NCBI GenBank assembly: GCA_028622995.1 | Contig: JAJQJQ010000019.1 | Span: forward strand, 2,170,001-2,234,000 | Direction: 5' to 3' | Length of the DNA stretch: 64,000 bases | Origin: Panagrolaimus kolymaensis | Taxonomy: Eukaryota; Nematoda; Chromadorea; Rhabditida; Panagrolaimidae | Part shown: in pieces, positions 49,145-59,853 of the stretch | Layout: the number at the start of each line of letters is the position of its first letter | How positions within the stretch are numbered: position 1 is the first letter of the stretch | Made by a program: the position numbers and the translations under genes | Notes under the pieces: generated by a model | What the model was told of the DNA's origin: nothing | What the model saw: the letters and a program-made list of their open reading frames with translations, nothing else | Databases searched by the model: none

Positions 49145-50064
49145 CTAAACTGATCGTTGTTGACGATTTTCCCATTGTTTTAGACGTTGTTGAATTCGTG
49201 GCAGGGAATTCCATTGTTGTCCTCCTTGGGCCATATGTTTTGGTGGTGGAGGATTTAATGATGCAATTAAAGCATCTGAACATTCTTTGGGTACTGTAAA
49301 TTTTTTTTAGCCATCAAATATCGTTGATTTCTGTTTTTTATTTTTAGTAAGCTTTGACTTACATTTATTACATTGTTGTAAAAGTTCTTCATTTTCCACA
49401 CAAATTTCAGTTACATCATCGCATTTTATTTCACACATATCCAACACTGGGATCCATTGAGCATCAGAAAAAGGTTTGCCGCCTTAAATTAAGCGTTTAC
49501 AGTTCTCACTTTAACGAAAAATATTGAAAAAGTTTTAAAGGTTTATGACAGTTTAAAAATTAATTTTAGACCATACTTACTGTTTTATAAATAAAATAAA
49601 ATAAGTTTAGTAAAATCCCACTAACAACGCGTTGAAAACTACAGTTTTTTTGTTAATTAAAAGTTTATAACAAAAATTTATTCTCCTTCACAAGAAGCCT
49701 CAGTTTTTTTTTAATGTTTAGAAAAAATTAAACCCGGCTACAGTTAAAACAAAAACAACAACAAAAAATGCAAAAAAAGAAAGATTTTCCTTTCATATTT
49801 GCTTATTCCTTCACCTTCTAATTCAGTTTCTAATCACTACGCTCAACGGGAAAAAGCTTCACAGTTTTCTTTTCTCAAATCAGTCATAAGCGCAACTACG
49901 CAGTTTACAAAAAAACAAAAAAACTTACACAATTCTTGATGGCTCATAAGAAATTTAACAATTTTCAGCATTCGATCTCCCATTACAGTATAAACAAAAA
50001 ATATTGAAAACAAAACAACTACAAAAGCCAATCTCATTTTCATCGAATCCAAAAACAACAACAA
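49145..50064 (-). CDS. Small secreted six-cysteine protein (3 exons)
   Basis: Exons 50064-49929, 49482-49363 and 49293-49145 join in frame to 134 residues. The start may be the first ATG (50064) or the third (50037), which places the signal peptide at the very N terminus: MRLAFVVVLFSIFFVYTVMG, a clear hydrophobic leader. The mature part has exactly six cysteines (the exon 1/2 junction, DMC, EIKC, TEIC, LLQQC, PKEC), an even number as in disulfide-bonded secreted proteins, then a proline run (NPPPPK) and a Gln/Arg-rich tail ending NRQQRSV. I do not recognise the family and give no function. Intron 1 (446 bp) carries eight copies of the CAGTT motif on the opposite strand. Support is the continuous frame across both junctions and a well-placed AATAAA. 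Confidence 0.72.
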
Positions 50065-50566
50065 TGAAAAAATCCAAGCTTTGTAATTAACGTCTTTTTG
50101 AAAGCCACCTAAAAAATAACTTTTGCTTTTTGTTGTTTTTTGCTTCCTTCATTTTTTTCGTTTTCAAGGTTGGCTTCTTACATTTCCTTTCATTTCTGAA
50201 GATAGCAATCTAATAATCGAAGAAACCTGTTTTTCTCCAACCTCCAAAAACTGGATAAAAGCTTTTGTTGTTAATCCTATTCATTCAAGTGTAAAACCAT
50301 TACGTAATCAAAAAAGAAAAAACACAATACACAAAAAATCAAATAATATCTTTATTGAACAATAATAAACTTAAATATTTAATAATAAAACAGAAATCAA
50401 AACTCGCACGAAACAAAGAAAATATGGATCACAATAATCAAATGACAAAAAAAAAATAAAAATAATAAGAGAAAGAAGCATCAGCATTGAAAAATGAGCT
50501 TTGATCATTTTGAAAGAAGAGACCAATGGATCATTACGACGAGTGATGAGTTAAATATGTTTCATT
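50065..50566. other. Intergenic AT-rich DNA
   Basis: Lies between two minus-strand genes. TATCTTTATTG near 50350 gives AATAAA on the minus strand, a likely polyadenylation signal for AHSA1. The open frame at 50123-50365 on the + strand shows no domain or splice context and is not called. Confidence 0.5.
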
Positions 50567-51915
50567 TTAGAAAATTTTCATACCACAACCAAATGTACGA
50601 CCAATACTTTGAACATAATAACGATTGATACCTTCGCGAGTTTCATCCAAGTATACAGCAGGAACATCAGAAGCATTGATGATGAGATCGGTACTGTCAT
50701 TCTGAAAAATGAGGATATGAGTAAGTTACAAACATAAAGAAGCAACAACAAGGTAAAAGAAAGCATCAAAAAACCCATACCTTATCTTTTAACGTCATTG
50801 AAATATTAGCGAAATGATTAGTTGGATATTTCTTGAGTCGCCATTTCATAACCAATTCTTGATTTTCTTTTACGGAATCAAATGTACCAGTAATTTGTCC
50901 GCCAAGAAGTGAAAAGGATCCACCAGCTTTGACATCCATTTGTGCAGGACCATTACTCCATGCTTGAACAAATTGAGGTTGAGTAAGGATTTCATATAGT
51001 CTTTCAGGTGGAACCTTCAATGTTTCGGTTATTTCAAACGATTTGACTTCTAATGGACCATCTAAAAAACACAACAGTTACTCAAACATGTTTAAAACAG
51101 ATTCGAAAAGTAACTCACTTGATTCAGGTTTAGCATGAGCAACTTTCTTATCAGCAATAACTTCATTTTGAAAAGCACGTTTATCAACAACATTTGTTTT
51201 TTCTTTGGCAATGACTTGAGGTTTAGGTTTATCTGTAGGCAAGATTAAACCTTTGCTAAATTCTTCCTTCAATTCGCGGAGATAAGCTTCGAGTTGTTTG
51301 CGGATGAGATCACGCATTTCATGATTACCAAGTTGTTTGACTTCATTTTCATGAGTTCCACGAGTTGCAAGTTCAACAATGACATCAACTTCATTTGCAT
51401 CATTTTCATCAGAAAGATTTGGAATTTCAACTTGACCATCATAAACGGTATCTGATCCAGCAACAGTGGCTAAAATGAAACAAGAACATTAATCATATCT
51501 TTGATATAAGCAACAATAAAACCAACCTTGAAACTTGATTTCAATTTCCCATTCAAAGAGGAAGATCAATTTAGCTTTCCTGTTGTTAGCCGTTGCTTCT
51601 CCTTCAAGCTTCTTAAATTCCATCAGCTCAAATTTCACTGGACCTTTAGTAACGCTTTGACCGATGAGGAGTGTTTTCAATCGATCTTTTGACCATGGAG
51701 TTGCATTCTTTTCAACCCTGAAACATAATAAGTTATTAGAAAATCAAGCAAAAGAAGATATCGTGATTCAACAAAAATACATATTCCTTTTTTGTCGAGT
51801 AATAAGAAGCTTTAAAGAGAGTTTGATAGTCTTACCAATGCCAATTATTACAATTTGCCGCATCAGGACGTTCTTCAACAATCCATCTTGGATCACCTTC
51901 ACCCCATTTAGCCAT
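50567..51915 (-). CDS. AHSA1: Activator of Hsp90 ATPase 1 (5 exons)
   Basis: Exons 51915-51836, 51717-51527, 51469-51119, 51061-50781 and 50701-50567 join in frame to 345 residues, close to the ~340 of animal AHSA1. The N terminus MAKWGEGDPRWIVEER is the family signature. Residues ~28-155 form the Aha1 N domain that binds the Hsp90 middle segment (NNRKAKLIFLFEWEIEIK is a typical strand). A charged linker (about 160-205) leads to the C-terminal START-like (SRPBCC) domain from about 210 (PPERLYEILTQPQFVQAWS; GGSFSLLGGQITG), ending in FGCGMKIF. The protein speeds the Hsp90 ATPase cycle in the cytosol. No key residues appear to be missing. Introns are 57-118 bp. Confidence 0.95.
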
Positions 51916-52711
51916 TTTTGAATAAACTTGATTGAAGAAATGTAAAGCAGGAGTATCGACGATACAAAATAATAAGATGAGAAGAGTTGAGGCTTTTTAT
52001 CAAACTCCTAAAAAACAAAATTATTATCGTCAAGCAATTAATTATAAAATAGTGGAGGAATATAAGAAAGAATCGCGAAGTTTTATAGCAACAATATTTA
52101 ATTTAGAATTAGAGGCACACCAAAAATGAAAGATTTTTAATTAAAGAAAAGCAGCAGCAACAACAAAGAAAGAAGATTGTATGAAGTTCAAAAGAAAAAC
52201 CTCGAATATTCTCGATTTTCTCGATAGAAAGAAAGTCGTTGAAATGTGGCTAAATGAGAAAATTGAAAAAATGTGCTTTCAATGGAGTTTATTGAATGAC
52301 ACGGAAAAAGACGATGAAGCTTTAGCAGCTTCCATTGAGCTTTTCGATTCGATCTTTATCTTCTTTACATCTTTTTTTTTTTGTAATCCATGTGAATTAA
52401 AAAAATCATTAAATTTAACTTTAAATTTTTAATAAAGCACAGGTAATTAATTCAATCTAAAATTCTGGTAATGTCCAAGCAACAACTTTGGCTTGTAAAA
52501 GTGTCTCTCATTCATCCAAAAAGCATGCAATCATCCCTTCAAATAACAACTTGATGGTCAGCTGTCCATTATTCCCCATCCTAAATCTCAAGTTTGATAT
52601 AAAAGCAACGTTAATTGATTTTTTTTGCTTTTTCTTCAAAAATAAACAACAACGGCGATAGCTTAAAATTTTATTTTATTTTACATTTGAAAGGCGCTGA
52701 AAGAAATTTTG
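51916..52711. other. Divergent intergenic region between AHSA1 and membrane protein gene
   Basis: Should contain both promoters. Two short + strand frames occur (51977-52129, 51 codons; 52181-52432, 83 codons); neither has a recognisable domain or a supported splice join, and I do not call them genes. Confidence 0.45.
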
Positions 52712-55201
52712 ATGATGCGTAAATTTGCTGATATTGTAAGTGATGCAAGCGCGGATATTACCTTTCGATCTCAAGCTCCTCATTATTATTTAGGAAATCA
52801 TATTAGGGTAATTAACTTTAAAAGAAATATTTAGATTACTTTTAAAACAACTTTTTTTTTTAATAGTTTTATTATTATTTTCATGTTATTGGAACAGTAA
52901 TGGTGAATATAGGTGGAATTGTTTTATGCGTTCTTGCATTGATATATCCTCATTTTCATCGTGAAAGCCCATTTTTTACACAAATTTTACAGGTTTGTTT
53001 ATTCATATAGCTAAAGGCATAAAAAGACACGTTTCAAAGGTTTTGGGTTACGTGCGTTCGAAAAATGAGTTTGATGAAAGCTTTTTTATAATCGAAAAAA
53101 AAAACAACCGTGCTTGTTATTGGGATTTGTTTAGAAATATGCATAAAAAATTTGATTCAAGCGTGTTAGAGTTTCTGAAATAAAAATTTTTTATGGAGGG
53201 TTTTTTAGAAACAAAAAAATCTGCTAAAGTTTTGGGAACCAATGAAAAATAAAGGATTGCCTTGTTTTTTGACTTACATTTTGAATGAAATTTTTTTTAT
53301 ACTGTTTTTTTCTTTGATTATTTGCTTTTATGGATTTAATAAGTTTGTTTTAAAAATACATATAAAAATCACATATTTTCTTGTGGTTTCAGTTTATAAA
53401 AAAAATATGTCATATTGAGAAATTTTGTCAAATTATCTCAGTTTTATAAAAATAAATTTATTTATTGTATTTTTTTATTTTTTGCAGCATTATGAAAGAC
53501 TTCATCAACATTCATATTATTTTTGGTATAATTTGATTATATTCTTTTTTATCGCAAATTTTTCATTACAAATTATTTCATCCATTGTTGGAATTGTTGG
53601 AACCAAGGTATCAGTTAAAAAGGATTTTTTATAAATTTAAATTTTTTACATATATTCGAGATCAGCGAAATTGGAGCAGTTTTTTTTAAATCAAACTAAA
53701 ATTTTTTATTGAATTTTGGAGTTCTAATTGCCCAGAAAATCCGAATGGTCCCAGTTTAAAACCATTTGCCGAAATATTTGGCTTTAAAATACTTTTATGT
53801 TTCATTTACGAAATAATGGGGAAACCTGGTTTACAGTTTTATTCATTAAAAAAACTCTGAAACTTTATTTTGTTCAAAAAAATCGAAAAAAGCTCCGTAA
53901 AAAAATTTTTATTTCAGTTTTAAACCATCGTTCTTTAATAAAAAGTTTTTTTTTTCTAAAATTTCTAGAAACTTTCAGTTAAAAAAAATTTTTCTCATAT
54001 TTTGATCTCATTTACCAAAAATCAGTGGTTGCAAATTCCAATATTATCCAGTTAAAATAAAAATTTTTATAATTATAAAATAAAATAGCAAACTTTTTAG
54101 ATCCAAAAAATTATAGTAAAAGAGTCTAAAAGGAATTTGATTACCAGTTTGTGAACTTTATATGCAGTTTTATTAAAAAGCTCTAAAGAAAAAAACGGAA
54201 TGGCAGTTAAAATTAATTTTATTTTAACTCCTTTTTTAGTTTAAAAAAAGCCATTTAAATATTTACACACTTCCGAGTTTTAAAAAAAATACCATAAAAA
54301 TCGCTCCAAAGAGAAGAGACTTACTTGCTTGAAAAACTTCAAAGTAATTAAAAAATTCTTTTGAAGATAAACTTTAACTTATTTTTTATATTTTTGACAG
54401 TTTGAAAAAATAAAATATTAAAAAATTAGATTTAAAGTTAAAAAATATTTTTTATGGCGCTAAAGGTCACAGTTTTAAAAATGTGAGCTGTCAACAGGGA
54501 TGCTCGATCATTTGTGGTTCGGAGTTCGAAGTTCGGAATTTAAGGCAATTTTGTCCGAACATTGTTCGAAGTTCGGATGTTCGGACTTTAAAAAGCAAAT
54601 TTTTACGTCTCGGAACATGGTTCGATGTTCGGATGTTCGTGATGTTCGGCCTTTTTTTCCCAAAAAATGTTCGAAGTTCGATGTTCGTATTTTCCAAAAG
54701 CCAAGATCGAGCATCCCTGGCCGTCAAGGGTCGAAGCCAACAGTTATAAAAAAATTTAAATATTTAATCCATTTTAAAATAATTAATGCTCAACAAAAAA
54801 ATGAAACACAGTTTTTTTAGCTTCAAAAGCCATATTTATTATTTCCACATTTGCTTCTAATATTTTTTCATGTTGGTTTAATAATTATTTTATTTGTATG
54901 TTTTGCTGTAATGAATTTTTTGCTGGACAAATGGGTTTATGTTATGCCTATTATAGTTGGAATATTTGCCATTTCTGCTGGGTAAATATAAACTTTCCAT
55001 ATTGTGATAACTAAATTCAGTTAAAAAAACAAAAGTTAAATTTTTAGGTTTGATCTTTTCATTACTGTAGCCACTTATCATTATGTTCATGAGCGACAAA
55101 TTTTAATTAAAGCTTATGCGGCTGAAATGCTTGCAAGAACTAAACAAGTTCATTTTAAGAAAAAGAAGAAGCAAAAGCAACAGCAGCGAAGGCATCGATA
55201 A
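52712..55201 (+). CDS. Four-helix membrane protein of unknown function (5 exons)
   Basis: Exons 52712-52807, 52867-52992, 53488-53607, 54821-54981 and 55048-55201 join in frame to 218 residues (start MMRKFADIV). Four hydrophobic segments: about 37-61, 85-110, 119-143 and 150-175. The N terminus is short and polar; the C terminus ends in a strongly basic tail (KKKKKQKQQQRRHR), which by the positive-inside rule would be cytosolic, as would the N terminus. The layout resembles small tetraspan proteins, but there is no CCG motif or other signature, so no family is assigned. Intron 3 is 1.2 kb and contains a MITE (54495-54719) and many CAGTT motifs. An AATAAA lies near 55326. Confidence 0.8.
54487..54727. 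mobile_element. hAT-type MITE with 15-bp inverted termini and 8-bp target duplication
   Basis: The element spans 54495-54719 (225 bp). It begins CAGGGATGCTCGATC and ends GATCGAGCATCCCTG, a perfect 15-bp terminal inverted repeat. Flanks GCTGTCAA (54487-54494) and GCCGTCAA (54720-54727) are an 8-bp target duplication with one mismatch. CAGGG termini plus 8-bp duplications are typical of hAT elements. The inside is made of TTCGAAGTTCGGATGTTCGG-like repeats and can code for no transposase, so it would need a partner in trans. It sits inside intron 3 of the membrane protein gene. Confidence 0.9.
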
Positions 55202-55703
55202 AAATAATATTTCTTTCAACAAACAACAAACAAAAGTAAAATATGGACAAAGCTGCTGCTGTAGGAAGAATTGAAGACGACATTTTATAATTGTGTTTTT
55301 TTTATTTTTTTTTAATTTCTTTGTATAATAAAACAAACAAAAAATATTATTGGAGCATACCTCAATAGCTATAATAAAGCTGAAGTGTCCATTATTAATT
55401 TTTTCATAAACTTTCATTCATACTGAAATGATTCAAATCGTCATTTCTTGCAATAATAATCCAACTTTGTAATCAACCCCTTTAGGTTTTTGAAATTCAC
55501 TCCATCAAAACTACTCTAATACATACATTCTCATTAATCCGCAATAAACCATTTTCCATGTTACTGTAATCCGACAAAAAATACGATTTCAAATAATTTT
55601 ATTAAGACAATATATAAAACATGAAATCACTAATCATCATCAAAATCCTATTACATATTCAAAACAAATAAAATAAATAATAAGGCAAAAATCAAAATCA
55701 TTT
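55202..55703. other. Convergent 3' intergenic region
   Basis: Lies between two converging genes. AATAAA near 55326 (+) and TTTATT near 55598 (AATAAA on the minus strand) are the likely polyadenylation signals. No gene seen. Confidence 0.6.
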
Positions 55704-57394
55704 TTAACTTTGACGACGACTAACATGATTGCGATAACATTCATCACAATTCCACCATGGAAAAATTTCAGGACCTTTATTTGATAGATCAATCATTTGA
55801 TAAATTTCATAATATTTGATTAAATCTCCAATTGTATCAAAACATGGAGCAGGTTCACCATATTCAACTGAAATTTGATTGATGGATGATGATCCCTTGA
55901 TTGAACGAGATTTTTGTTTGATGATTTGATAATGGCTAAAAACAACAACAACAATCAAGTTTAGAACATAAAGAAATGGTGGAAGAAAAAAACATACTAA
56001 TAATCTCCATGAGCATTACGATAAACAATAAATAGAGGAATTTCAGGTGTTAAAGCATCACAATTATCAAAAACAGATGATGGAAGACGATGATAAATAC
56101 GAAAGGTGCTTCGATGCAATCCATTTTGTTCAGCTTGCTTTGGAGTCAATATACCAAGATAAAAACGTAGAAGCATGTTGTCATTTGATGCGGCAATAGT
56201 CGTCTTCTTAACATGAGGTTTTTGGTTGCTGAAAAACGAAGTATGTAAAGATATAACACAAGGAAATCAAGCATCTTTGGTATCTACCAATCCAACAGTA
56301 TAAACTCACACAGGCTTTACTGCTTGGGTTTCTTCCATAAGAAGTTTATCAAGTTCTTCATCAGCAATTTGTTTAGATGTCTTCATTTTATTACGATCCT
56401 TTTTCTTTTCACTTGATGTTGTTGGTTTACTGTAGCGTTTATCATCCTTTGATTTTTCTTTATGACTATGAAACTTTGATTTTTCTGCTCCACCCTTTTC
56501 ATTTAAAGATGTTTCATTTTGAGTTAGAGGAGATGCAGTTGATTTAGTACTACTATCACGATCAGTTAAAGAAGCAAGACGTCGAGAAGCTTGTGGAAGA
56601 TTTTCATATTTGCTTGAATTTGAAAGATCCTTAGGTAAAGCAGCAGCGACATCAGAGGATGAGATTGACTTCATTTCAAGAAAGTTGTTTGTTGCTTCAT
56701 ATCCTCCGGATTTCTAAAATAGTGACCACATAAGTAAAAGTTAGAAAAGAATCTTCAAATCCCTAACAAACACATATAGTTATAACTTAACAAGACATTA
56801 ATAAAAGTTAATCATGCAATATGAGCTACAATAGCTAATAAATCCAACATACATCGTCGTCAAAGCAATTGGTTTCAATCTTCTTCTTCTCGTTCTTCAA
56901 TGCTGATGATTCAATTTTTAAACCTCTTTGACATTTGATATTTCCATGGAGGCAGCAACCCAATTCTTGCGTTTGGACATTTGGTGCATTAAGTTTGATT
57001 GGTTCTTTAAATGTTGGTACTGAACATCGAGAACTTGGATCAACATCACTTTCACTTGATACAGGCTTAACAGCTTTCAAATTGAGAGCATGATCACGAT
57101 GATGAATAAGTTTTCCCGCAGTTTTGTAATCCTTTTGCTAAAAATACATAGAACGCATAAGAAAAGAGAAATTTAAAAGAAATATAAACTAACCGCAAAA
57201 CATTCAAAGAACTTTTCCATACGTTCATATTCACCTTCATCATTGGTAAAAGATAAACTTTTAATTGGAGCTTTTTGTTTTGATGAAGCCAACTTCTTTT
57301 TTGTTTTCGTTGTTGTTGATGATTCTTTGAATTTCTGGTGATGATGAGAAGGAGAAGAAGTACGATCACATCGGCAATATTTGTGTTGAGACAT
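55704..57394 (-). CDS. SH2-like domain protein (5 exons)
   Basis: Exons 57394-57194, 57137-56853, 56713-56310, 56228-55998 and 55935-55704 join in frame to 450 residues. Residues 1-~300 are low complexity, rich in Ser, Lys and His, with a Lys/Ser/Asp block before the domain (KSKDDKRYSKPTTSSEKKKD). From about 316 an SH2-like pattern appears: FYLGILTPKQAE (as in WYHG.L...EAE), STFRIYHR, LFIVYRNAHGDYYHYQII and FDTIGDLIKYY (as in F.SL..LI.YY). In place of the canonical FLVR the strand reads FRIY, so the phosphotyrosine-contacting arginine appears to be replaced by tyrosine; the following H-Y pair is kept. Similar divergent SH2 domains are known in nematodes. Partners are unknown. The gene starts about 300 bp after the end of RPA1 on the same strand. 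Confidence 0.72.
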
Positions 57395-57690
57395 AACTTT
57401 GATTTGAAAAATGATCAAAGAAGAAAAACCGCTCGCGCTTTTTCAGCAATCAACAAAGCTTTTGAATGAAAATGACGAAGAAAGGTAAACAAAAAAAGAG
57501 AAAAGTTATGCAAATTTTTAGCTCAAATTTATGGGCTTCAATCTCAAATGAAAACTCTTGATTCCCAGAAAAACACAAAAGAATGCAATTATAAAAGTTT
57601 ATTTTCAACCATAAAATAAAAAGATAAACATGAATGAACAATAACACAAAAGAAAACATAATACAGAAAAAAGTTAACATGAACAATAAG

Positions 57691-59853
57691 TTAGATGGCT
57701 TCTAAACGTTCCATTAATTCATCAAGAGCTTGACCATATTGAACGAAGTTGGGTTGACGGTAATCGAAGACTTGAATACGAGAACGATGAACATCCTACA
57801 AATGAATCAATGATTAAAGAAGTTGTAAAGAACATACAAAATAAACTCACATTAAAGATTTCCCATTTAGCACGACAACGAAAATTGTAACATCCAAACA
57901 CTTTTGAGTTCAAAATTGCTTTGTATTCGTCATTCTAAAAACCAAAGCATTAGATGAAGCAAAAGAAAAAAGAATATAAACTTACGTTCGAGGTTTGCAA
58001 TTCGCCCATTTCTGTAGCAGTTTTACCAAAAAATGTTGAAGCTTTATCATCGAATATTGTTACCCAAGTTGGACCACATACATCTGTAATTTCCATCGAA
58101 ACCATGTAGCGATATTTGAATTCTTTGACGGACTTGTAACACTTCTCACATCGGTAAAATCCACCATCAAGTTCAATAACCTTCTTGGAACATTCAGGAC
58201 ATGATTTGTAAAGAGCATTTTCAGTTCGAACAGAAGTGACGTATGCGATGCTTGAAAAGTAGATACCACGTTCATGATGAAGGAAGACATCAGCGTTTGA
58301 AAAGACTGAGAAGAGTCGAGCTTCTTCAACTAAAAAACAGAAAAGGTTAAAAAGATAAACAAATGCAAGAATAGCTTACTAAAGTTGCCGCCAGTCGATG
58401 TTCCATTGCTACTAATTGATTTGACTTCTGCATTTGGACGTTCACTTTCAAACCATTGCAAAAGAGCTTCGGTATCTTTTCCTTCGGGATCAATTTCAAG
58501 TCGTGTACCATGGTTGATGGAAAGAGAATAAGTTGAATTGAATTCACGAACATATGCACCTTTGATTCCCATAACACGACCTTCTTCAGCACCAAAGTTG
58601 TCGGCTTGTTCACCCCAAAGAGTCAAAGAAACGGAAGTTGATGATTGATCGATGAGATGGACATTTCGACGAGATACTTCGCTATTATTAGCTTTTGTCC
58701 TGATCTAAAAATATTTTGGTATATCAGTACAGAGAAAAAGTAAAAACATACTTTAACAGGTTCTTCAATTTTGTCGATAACAGCAAGAATATCAACCATA
58801 TGACCAGCGCAAGTTGAGATTTGATCCAAAGATGTCTTCTTCAATAAAAACTTAGGAGCTTCATAATGTTGATCTTCTGATTCTTCAAGTTGTGATTCAT
58901 TGTTGAGAGTGATTTCGTAATCGTGACCAGTTGAATTGAATCGTTTGTTTGCTGGTTTGATGCAGTTCTGGGTTCCGCAGACGTAATAACGTTTGCCTTC
59001 TTCGACTTGTCCATAAATCTTATCAGCAGTTTCAGCAAATGCGGTTATTTTGATTGATTGACCATCTTTATCAGAAACGATGAAAGAGAAAACTTTCATA
59101 GGACCCTTCTTGGAATTGATGGTACGAAGTTCTTCTTTACCACTGGCGACGCCACAGATTCTCCATCTAAAAAACAAGAGTAATGAATGTAAAATAAGTT
59201 TAAAAAGATACTCACTTTCCACTAATAAAGGGAGAAATTCCACTCAACGGTAAAATAGGGCCTCCTCCAGAACCATCAGTTTTTGCAAGTTTCTTTGGTG
59301 TGGCAGACGAGTAAGATTCCAATGGATTTGTTTCATTTAGCTTTCTTTTTGCAGCGCTAATACCTCTGAACGTTTCAGGATCACCAGTATGAGCTATGGG
59401 ATTTCCTATCTTTCCAAGATCAATGGCGACGAGTTCATAATCTTTGATAAGCATGGCGATTTTACTGAAAAACAAAAATGAAATATTTGCATACTTTCTA
59501 AAAGAACAAAGCTCACCCATTTGTGTTTGTACCAGTATATTCTAGTACGGTGATGACAGGAAATCTGTCAGGTTCATTGAGGCCATCTTCTTGAACACGA
59601 GCAGCAAGTGAAGCAGCGAAACCACATTGAATATAAGAGAAATGTCCATCAGAACATCGAATTCTTAAGCAAATTGTGCCTTGTTCAACTTGACGAGATT
59701 GCAGAATTTGAAGCGTTGGTTGAGGATTTGCAAGTTCATGATCTTCAAGGAACTCCTGAAAAAAAAAAGTAAATGGTTAAAATAAACGCCAAAGAAGGAA
59801 TTAAAAGGACATACTTGGAAAAAGTTATTGGAAAGTTTGATATTTTCAACCAT
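57691..59853 (-). CDS. RPA1: Replication protein A 70-kDa DNA-binding subunit (8 exons)
   Basis: Exons 59853-59815, 59755-59517, 59464-59216, 59166-58752, 58704-58380, 58329-57986, 57934-57851 and 57795-57691 join in frame to 599 residues (human RPA1 has 616). OB-fold F covers about 1-110, a flexible linker follows, then DNA-binding OB folds A (from about WRICGVASGKEEL) and B (NVHLIDQSSTSVSLTLWGEQ) and C. The C fold carries the zinc finger of the family: C466-x2-C469 ... C483-x2-C486. It binds single-stranded DNA in replication, repair and checkpoint signalling as part of the RPA heterotrimer in the nucleus. Introns are 49-61 bp. A TTTATT at about 57598 is a minus-strand AATAAA roughly 90 bases after the stop. 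Confidence 0.96.

Noticed and set aside
51977..52432. Two short + strand frames (51 and 83 codons) between AHSA1 and the membrane protein gene
   Set aside because: No domain, no convincing splice join, and composition like the surrounding DNA; could be revisited with RNA data.
52995..53183. 62-codon frame in intron 2 of the membrane protein gene
   Set aside because: Its frame does not continue from exon 2, and it lacks an ATG at its start.
54491..54820. Four overlapping open frames on both strands
   Set aside because: They are produced by the TTCG-rich repeats of the MITE.
57395..57690. Nematode-style operon RPA1 to SH2-like gene
   Set aside because: Both genes are on the minus strand with a gap of about 300 bp, longer than the typical ~100 bp, and no clear trans-splice acceptor is seen before the second start.
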